This document shows, piece after piece, positions 46,585-64,000 of a stretch of 64,000 nucleotides of DNA; position 1 is the stretch's first letter, and the number at the start of each line of letters is the position of its first letter. Source of the DNA: Batillaria attramentaria (taxonomy: Eukaryota > Mollusca > Gastropoda > Batillariidae); NCBI GenBank assembly GCA_018292915.2, contig JACVVK020000038.1, forward strand, positions 1,047,501 through 1,111,500, given 5' to 3'. The notes below the pieces were generated by a model, which did not search any database, was not told where the DNA came from, and saw nothing but the letters and a program-made list of their open reading frames with translations. The translations under genes and the position numbers were made by a program.

Positions 46585-47500
46585 TGTTTCTCTGGTAGGT
46601 TTGTCTCTCTGGTACGTTTGTCTCTCTGGTAGGTTTGTCTCTCTGGTAGGTTTGTCTCTCTGGTTTGTTTCACTGGTAGGTTTGTCTCTCTGGTAGGTTT
46701 GTTTCTCTGGTAGGTTTGTTTCTCTGGTAGGTTTGTTTCTCTGGTAGGTTTGTTTCTCTGGTAGGTTTGTCTCTCTGGTTTGTTTCACTGGTAGGTTTGT
46801 CTCTCTGGTAGGTTTGTTTCTCTGCTAGGTTTGTCTCTCTGGTAGGTTTGTTTCTCTGGTAGGTTTGTTTCTCTGGTAGGTTTGTCTCTCTGGTAGGTTT
46901 GTCTCTCTGGTTTGTTTCACTGGTAGGTTTGTTTCTGTGGTAGGTTTGTTTCTCTGGTAGGTTTGTTTCTCTGGTAGGTTTGTTTCTGTGGTAGGTTTGT
47001 TTCTCTGGCAGGTTTGTCTCTCTGGTAGGTTTGTCTCTCTGGTTTGTTTCACTGGTAGGTTTGTCTCTCTGGTACGTTTGTTTCTCCGGTTTGTTTCACT
47101 GGTAGGTTTGTCTCTCTGGTAGGTTTGATTCTCTGCTAGGTTTGTCTCTCTGGTAGGTTTGTTTCTCTGGTAGGTTTGTTTCTCTGGTAGGTTTGTCTCT
47201 CTGGTTTGTCTCTCTGGTAGGTTTGTTTCTTGGGTAGGTTTGTCTCTCTGGTTGGTTTGTTTCTCTGCTAGGTTTGTCTCTCTCGTAGGTTTGTCTCTCT
47301 GGTAGGTTTGTTTCTCTGGTAGATTTTTTTTTGGGTAGGTTTGTTTCTTTGTATGTTTGTTTTTTGGGTAGGTTTGTTTCTTGGGTAGGTTTGTTTCTCT
47401 GGTAGGTTTGTTTCTGTGGTAGGTTTGATTCTCTGCTAGATATTTTTTCTTAGGTAGGTTTGTTTCTTTGGTAGGTTTGTTTCTTTGTAGGTTTTGGTTG
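46585..47500 (+). repeat. 17-bp minisatellite, about 50 copies
   Basis: The unit is GGTAGGTTTGTCTCTCT or its TTTCTCT variant; some units are shortened to GGTTTGTTTCACT. Minus-strand ORFs reading ETNLPERQTYQR are repeat artefacts. Confidence 0.94.
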
Positions 47501-47550
47501 TTAATTTTGGGGTTGGTTGGTTGGTTTGGTTTGTTTCTTTGAAGGTTACG

Positions 47551-47719
47551 GAGGAGCCGGGATAGCCGAATGGTAGAGCGTTGGACTTTAAATGCTCGGG
47601 TCGTGAGTTCGAATCCCGGGTGGAGCCAAATAGTTGTGCTGGCCTTTTTCTCGTTGGCCCCATCTTTGATGTCACCCTTACATGATGGAAAAGGACGCTA
47701 AACTCCCACACACCCACTC
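47551..47719 (+). mobile_element. SINE-A copy, intergenic
   Basis: Full-length copy next to the 17-bp array, with CTCCCACAC in the tail. Only a four-base flank match (ACGG) is seen. Confidence 0.88.
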
Positions 47720-47759
47720 ACGGTGTTTGGGGGTTACATGTGTCGTGTCGCGTCGCGTT

Positions 47760-48110
47760 GCGGGGTTGTTTGTTTTGTTTTGTTTGTTTGTTGTTGTTGT
47801 TGTTGTTGTGTTGTTTTGTTTTGATTGGTTTGGTTTGTGTGTTTGTGGGGGGGGGGGTGTTGTTTGTTTGTTTGTTTGTTTGTTTGTTTGTTTGTTTTGT
47901 TTGGGTGTGTGTGTGTGTTTGGGGTTATTTTGTTGCCTGTTTGTTTGTTTGTTTTTTTGGGGGTGTTGTTTGTTGTGTTTTTTGTGTGGGATTTTTTTTT
48001 TTTTTTTTTGGGGGGGGGGGTGTTTTGTTTTGTTTGTTTGTTTTTTTGTTTTTTGGGGGGTTTTTTGTTGTTGTTGTTTTTTTTTGGGGGGGGGGGAGGG
48101 GGGGATGTGT
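47760..48110 (+). repeat. G/T-only low-complexity tract
   Basis: GTTT, GTT, poly-G and poly-T runs up to 155 bp before the gene 2 start codon. ORFs here are artefacts. Confidence 0.9.
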
Positions 48111-48264
48111 TGTTGTCTTCTTCTTCGTCGTCTCCTTAGTGGATGATGATTTTTATGACGGTGGTGGTCAGTGGTTGACCTGCTGCCCACTCAACATCAT
48201 ATCTTCGTTTGTTTGTTTTGTTACGAGCAGCAGACAGTACAAGAAATCCTCAGCCAAGAACAAG

Positions 48265-60199
<11,935 letters not shown>

Positions 60200-60742
60200 C
60201 ACTTTATACATCACATTACAGTGAATGAAATGAACACGGCAGCCCATCAGTGAAATCACAATATCACAGGAGAACAGAATCTTGGTCTTAATAAGTATAG
60301 AATATATTTTGTTGTCTTTTTGTTTTTGTTTTTGGTTTTTTCCCTGTCACTTGAACCTCATGTACACTGGTACATTTAAAATATTGGTGCGTCACTACAC
60401 AGTTGTAACACTTTTGGCTCATAAAGGTCACACAAACAGAATTCTTCTGGTATTGTTTATTCAGACTTGGCAACTGCTTCAGCTGGATAACCAATTCAGC
60501 TGTAACTTCAACTTGAATGTCAGTATCAGAATATGTTTTTCTTTTCATTTCATTTCAATTTTCAAAGGGGGCACTGAAACAAAACAAAACAAAACAAAAT
60601 AACTATAAGTAATCAACACAATAAGCCACACAGAAATTACTAAACTATCTGACAAGTGAAATCCTTCCTAGTCACAGAGTGAACCTTTAAATTCACAAGT
60701 CATCACCCCAAGTGACAAGAACCATGTTCTCAACCAATACAG

Positions 60743-60748
60743 AATAAA
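60743..60748 (+). promoter_or_regulatory. Possible poly(A) signal for gene 2
   Basis: AATAAA followed within 10-20 bp by TGTTTGCTTTTG, 544 bp after the stop codon. Other AATAAA motifs lie near 60788 and 60966. Confidence 0.35.
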
Positions 60749-61009
60749 GTCATGTTTGCTTTTGATCAAATTCACTAGTAGTAGCAAATAAAGCAAACTA
60801 CACAATATCCCCACAAGCAACCAATCACTTGTTAAATGACAGCACAGATATATACCAACATCTAGCTATCTTTCCTTTCATGCAGATCATCCATCTATTC
60901 CCAACTAGAATAATGGAAAATCCCCTCATGAAAATATCCCATATCAGTGACAGATTTCCACAATACAAATAAACAATAAAACACGAACAAGCGGGTTGCA
61001 CATGTCACA

Positions 61010-61575
61010 CAGTCATCATAGGTTTATGTGCAGTTCATGACGTTAGACTCACGAAGAGATCCAGACAGCACCCCTGTCATTTGAACATCTGGTACACTGG
61101 TACATTTGGAACATTAGTGCGTCACTACACAGTCATTGAGAGGGTGATGTGCAGTAATGACATAAGACTCACTACAAGACCCGGACAGTTCCCCTGTCAT
61201 TTGAACCTCTGGTACATTTCTACATTTGGAACATTACTGCGTCACTACACAGCCGCCATACAGAGGGTGATGCCCAGTTAATGACTGAGGTAACCCACAA
61301 GACCCCCACAGGTCTCCGTCACTTGAACGTCTGGTACATTTGGAACATTAGTGCGTCATTACACAGTCATCACGGGGGGGGGGGGGGGGGGGGGGGGGGG
61401 TTGAGGATGTGCAGTTAATGGTGTGAGACACATACGACACGGAGAGTTCCCCCGTCACTGGAATCTGTGGTACACTTGGAACATTAGTGCGTCACTACAC
61501 GGTTATCACAGATGTGCAGTTAATCACGTGAGACACACAGGATACGGACAGTTCCCCCGTCACTTGAACCTCTGG
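61010..61575 (+). repeat. 120-bp tandem repeat downstream of gene 2
   Basis: Units share CCCCTGTCATTTGAACCTCT, ACATTTGGAACATTAGTGCG and GATGTGCAGTTAATGA; about four and a half copies. One outlying unit lies at 60345-60415. A run of about 26 G (61375-61400) interrupts one unit. Confidence 0.88.
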
Positions 61576-61617
61576 TGCTGACACCCATTGTTCGGGCCAC
61601 TCTTTGTTACTCTTGCG

Positions 61618-61643
61618 TTTTGTGGTGGTGGTGGTGGTGGTGG

Positions 61644-61702
<59 letters not shown>

Positions 61703-61706
61703 GCGC

Positions 61707-61772
<66 letters not shown>
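61618..61772 (+). repeat. (GGT)n, (GT)n, (GTGC)n and (GA)n microsatellite
   Basis: GGT repeats, two GT runs around a GCGTGCGCGC core, then GA. Confidence 0.94.
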
Positions 61773-61820
61773 AGGGGTGGGGTGTATTGTGGAATCCGTC
61801 TGAACAATAATCAACGTTCA

Positions 61821-61895
61821 TGGGGCGACCGGTGGTGCAGTGGTAAAAATTCCTGCCACTATAGTGCCAGGGGGGCGTGAGTTCGAGTCCCCCCC
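61821..61895 (+). mobile_element. tRNA-like SINE head
   Basis: GGGGCGACCGGTGGTGCAGT followed by GAGTTCGAGTCCCCCC, an A-box and B-box pair. The 'anticodon' arm does not give a convincing tRNA fold, so a SINE head is likelier than a gene. Confidence 0.45.
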
Positions 61896-62089
61896 GTGTG
61901 GGTATCGGATGTGTAATAAGATACATGTAAGGTTGGCAGTTCGTGTCGTTTTTGAGTCAAGTGATTCTTGGAAATCGCTCTGCGTGTCTTTGAAATATCT
62001 GTTGGTGCTTATGCCCAACCGTGTTTCCAATCAGAACGACTTGTGCCATACATCATAATGGTCTGCCAAAGTACGCTGGGCGAAGGTTA

Positions 62090-62800
62090 CAACTAGTAGT
62101 AACTTAGTAGTAATAGAAGTAGTAGTAGTAGCAATAGCAGTGGTAGCAGCAGTAGCAGTAGTAGTAGTGGTGGTGGTGGTAGTGGTATTAGTAAAGACTT
62201 TTCACGTTGACGCATATTTGTACACTTCACGCTGCTGTTGGCTGCGATCCGGTTAAAAAAAAAAAAAAAAAAAAAAAGATATAACATTGAAAGACTTCTC
62301 GTTCAATTACTCCTGACATCTCTTTCGTTCGGCTTCTTCAAGGCGCTGGCAAATCGCAAAATTAAATTATTTCTCATTGTCGGCACTGGCAAACGCTCTT
62401 CTCCCTTTCGCGCGCGCGCGTGCGCGCGCGTGTGTGTGTGTGGTTGGAGGAAGGGGGGGGGAGTGGGGGGGGAGGGGAGGGCGGGGGGAAGACAGACAGA
62501 AAGACAGACGGTCAGACAGAACGATGACTGATTTGGCCTTCTCCTTGTCTATACGTCTTTAATGCCATCCTTATGATGATGAACGCTACGCGAACAACAA
62601 ACCAACCAATGCACAAGGCGAATAGACATTACATTTTTGGGTCGAAAAACATAAAACATCGGTGTCGCTTGTTTTTTGTTTGTTTGTTGTTGTTGTTGTT
62701 GTTGTTGTTTTTTGTTGTTGTTTTTTGTCTAATTGCTCTTGTTGGGGTTTTTTTTCCTTTTTTTGGCGGGGGGGGGGGGGGGGGGGGCAGCCTATAACAC
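62090..62800 (+). repeat. Low-complexity cluster: (TAG)n, poly-A, GCGC/GT, (GTT)n, poly-G
   Basis: TAG/GTAG repeats 62095-62185, A23 at 62254-62277, GC/GT at 62410-62442, GTT at 62685-62725 and a G run at 62768-62788. No gene is recognised in 61900-63510. Confidence 0.85.
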
Positions 62801-63518
62801 AGAAGAAAGACACAGCAGGAATGGGCCTCCCTCTCTATGCATACTTCAAGTACAGTCTCCATTTTGGCCGTTGTTTTATCACCTCCGTAAACATCCATCG
62901 TTGACACGTGCACGGCGCCTTGCCTTCCCCAGCCTGCAGTTACTCTGAATACATTTGTGTCGCCACCCCGCTGCCCCCGAACGAAATTGTTGCGAAGGAT
63001 TTAAAAGATTTAGAATTCTAAAGCAAATGAACTTTTTCCGGGTGCACACCAGAGAAGGTGACACCGTGAGTCAGAGAAACGCGAAACTTTATCGTCGGCC
63101 CTCACACAAGGCGGCCATTCTGACACAGCGCCCTCATTTAGTAAAGGGAGATCACCCTGAGACGCTCCGACACAAGGGATGCAAAGCAGGGAAGCTGTGA
63201 TCGCTTTGTTTGGAAGAAAGGCGACTGACGGCGACCTGTACTTCACGCTGATGGCGAATTTGAATGAGCAGTTTTCTGGGGATTTATTCTGGGGCAAGGT
63301 GGAGAAGAAAACTTTGGCCTTGCGGTTTGAAGCACTGTATGAATCAGTAATGAACTCAGCTAGACTGAAACTAGAACATCACCACATGTAATCCTGTGGC
63401 CTCCACGTGGTGAATGAGGCAGACTAACATTAAAAGTTTGCAAACTCAACAAAACATCACAAACAGTGTGCTTTTATTTTTTTTAAAAGCCGCCTGTGCA
63501 AAATCCACATGTTACTCT

Positions 63519-63866
63519 GTCACAGTTCAAAGTTTTCAGCGTCCGTCCCTGAAACCCCAATTAAAGCCAAGGCCGGGCAGCCGGATTTCACAGCTCAGTT
63601 TGTGTTTTGACAATGAGCGAGAAAGATCGCTGTGGTTAGTCTTCTCGTGCAGCACACAACACCCGCTAGACGCTGTTGCGATGTGTCTCGCTCACTGACC
63701 AAAAGCACAATGAAGTCACCGCCAACTCACGCTCCGATTTTGATAAGGGTCTCCGAAGCGCTGAAAACTCTGCAACTGTGAGAGAGTTACCTGCATTATG
63801 CACAGTCGCAGGAGTCGCAGTATTTTTTTTAACTGTTTGCGGCTTCTTGTTGAGATGGCAGATCTT
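63519..63866. mobile_element. Copy of the TTAA-flanked inverted-repeat element, one end lost
   Basis: CACAGTTCAAAGTTTTCAGCG, CCCCAATTAAAGCC, CCGAAGCGCTGAAAACTCTG and TTTGCGGCTTCTTGTTGAG match the 23793-26100 element. Here its right part is continuous, which supports the nested insertion called there. Confidence 0.72.
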
Positions 63867-64000
63867 CTAAAAGCAAATTAGGTGAAGGTAGCTCAGTTAA
63901 ACCGCGACAAGTGCATCTCACCATTAGCTGGTTTACACACGCCTTCTCCACGCCCGCTACGCATCAAAGCAGCCAACTTACAGTTAGAACAAAACTTTTT

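Noticed and set aside
46543..47052. Minus-strand ORFs with repeated ETNLPERQTYQR
   Set aside because: 17-bp minisatellite; the frames break whenever the unit length varies.
63179..63391. 70-residue ORF resembling ordinary coding sequence
   Set aside because: No homology recognised, no conserved motif, and a repeat element follows closely; not enough support.

Overview
This window is animal nuclear DNA. It has split genes with GT-AG and GC-AG introns, tRNA-derived SINEs with target-site duplications, non-LTR retrotransposon fragments, several non-autonomous DNA transposons, and very many long (CA)n/(GT)n, (GTTT)n and minisatellite arrays. A mollusc, most likely a gastropod, fits the esterase type and the repeat style. 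That is inference; nothing in the window names the species.

Only two genes can be supported. They form a head-to-tail pair on the + strand. Gene 1 (29073-39119, 8 coding exons, 628 aa) and gene 2 (48265-60199, 9 coding exons, 605 aa) encode paralogous type-B carboxylesterases of the cholinesterase-like alpha/beta-hydrolase family. Each has a signal peptide, an oxyanion-hole GG motif, a complete Ser-Glu-His triad, three candidate disulfide pairs and a hydrophobic C-terminal tail like a GPI-attachment signal. Neither has the Trp expected at the choline-binding site of acetylcholinesterase, so general esterases are likelier than true cholinesterases. I joined the exons by hand; every junction keeps frame and the two proteins align across nearly every exon. 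The genes differ by one extra intron in gene 2 and one intron placed 28 nt apart. Both use a GC donor at the same intron, and gene 2 has a second GC donor.

Layout: 1-29 kb holds no recognisable gene. It contains a decayed LINE reverse transcriptase (541-2290), satellites, compound CA/GT arrays, and a nested pair of TTAA-flanked inverted-repeat elements (23.8-26.1 kb). Gene 1 (29-39 kb) carries SINEs, a TA-flanked MITE, a long-inverted-repeat element and a roughly 1.1-kb 27-bp minisatellite in its introns. The intergenic stretch (39-48 kb) has a tandem repeat family, two adjacent inverted-repeat elements and a 17-bp minisatellite. Gene 2 (48-60 kb) has similar repeat-filled introns. The segment after it (60.2-64 kb) holds 120-bp tandem repeats, a long G run and further repeat fragments.

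The commonest mobile element is a SINE of about 170 bp (called SINE-A here), with about 24 copies or fragments, many with clear target-site duplications. Two other tRNA-like or SINE-like families (SINE-B, about 400 bp; SINE-C, about 290 bp) are also present. Family names used here are labels for this window, not database names.
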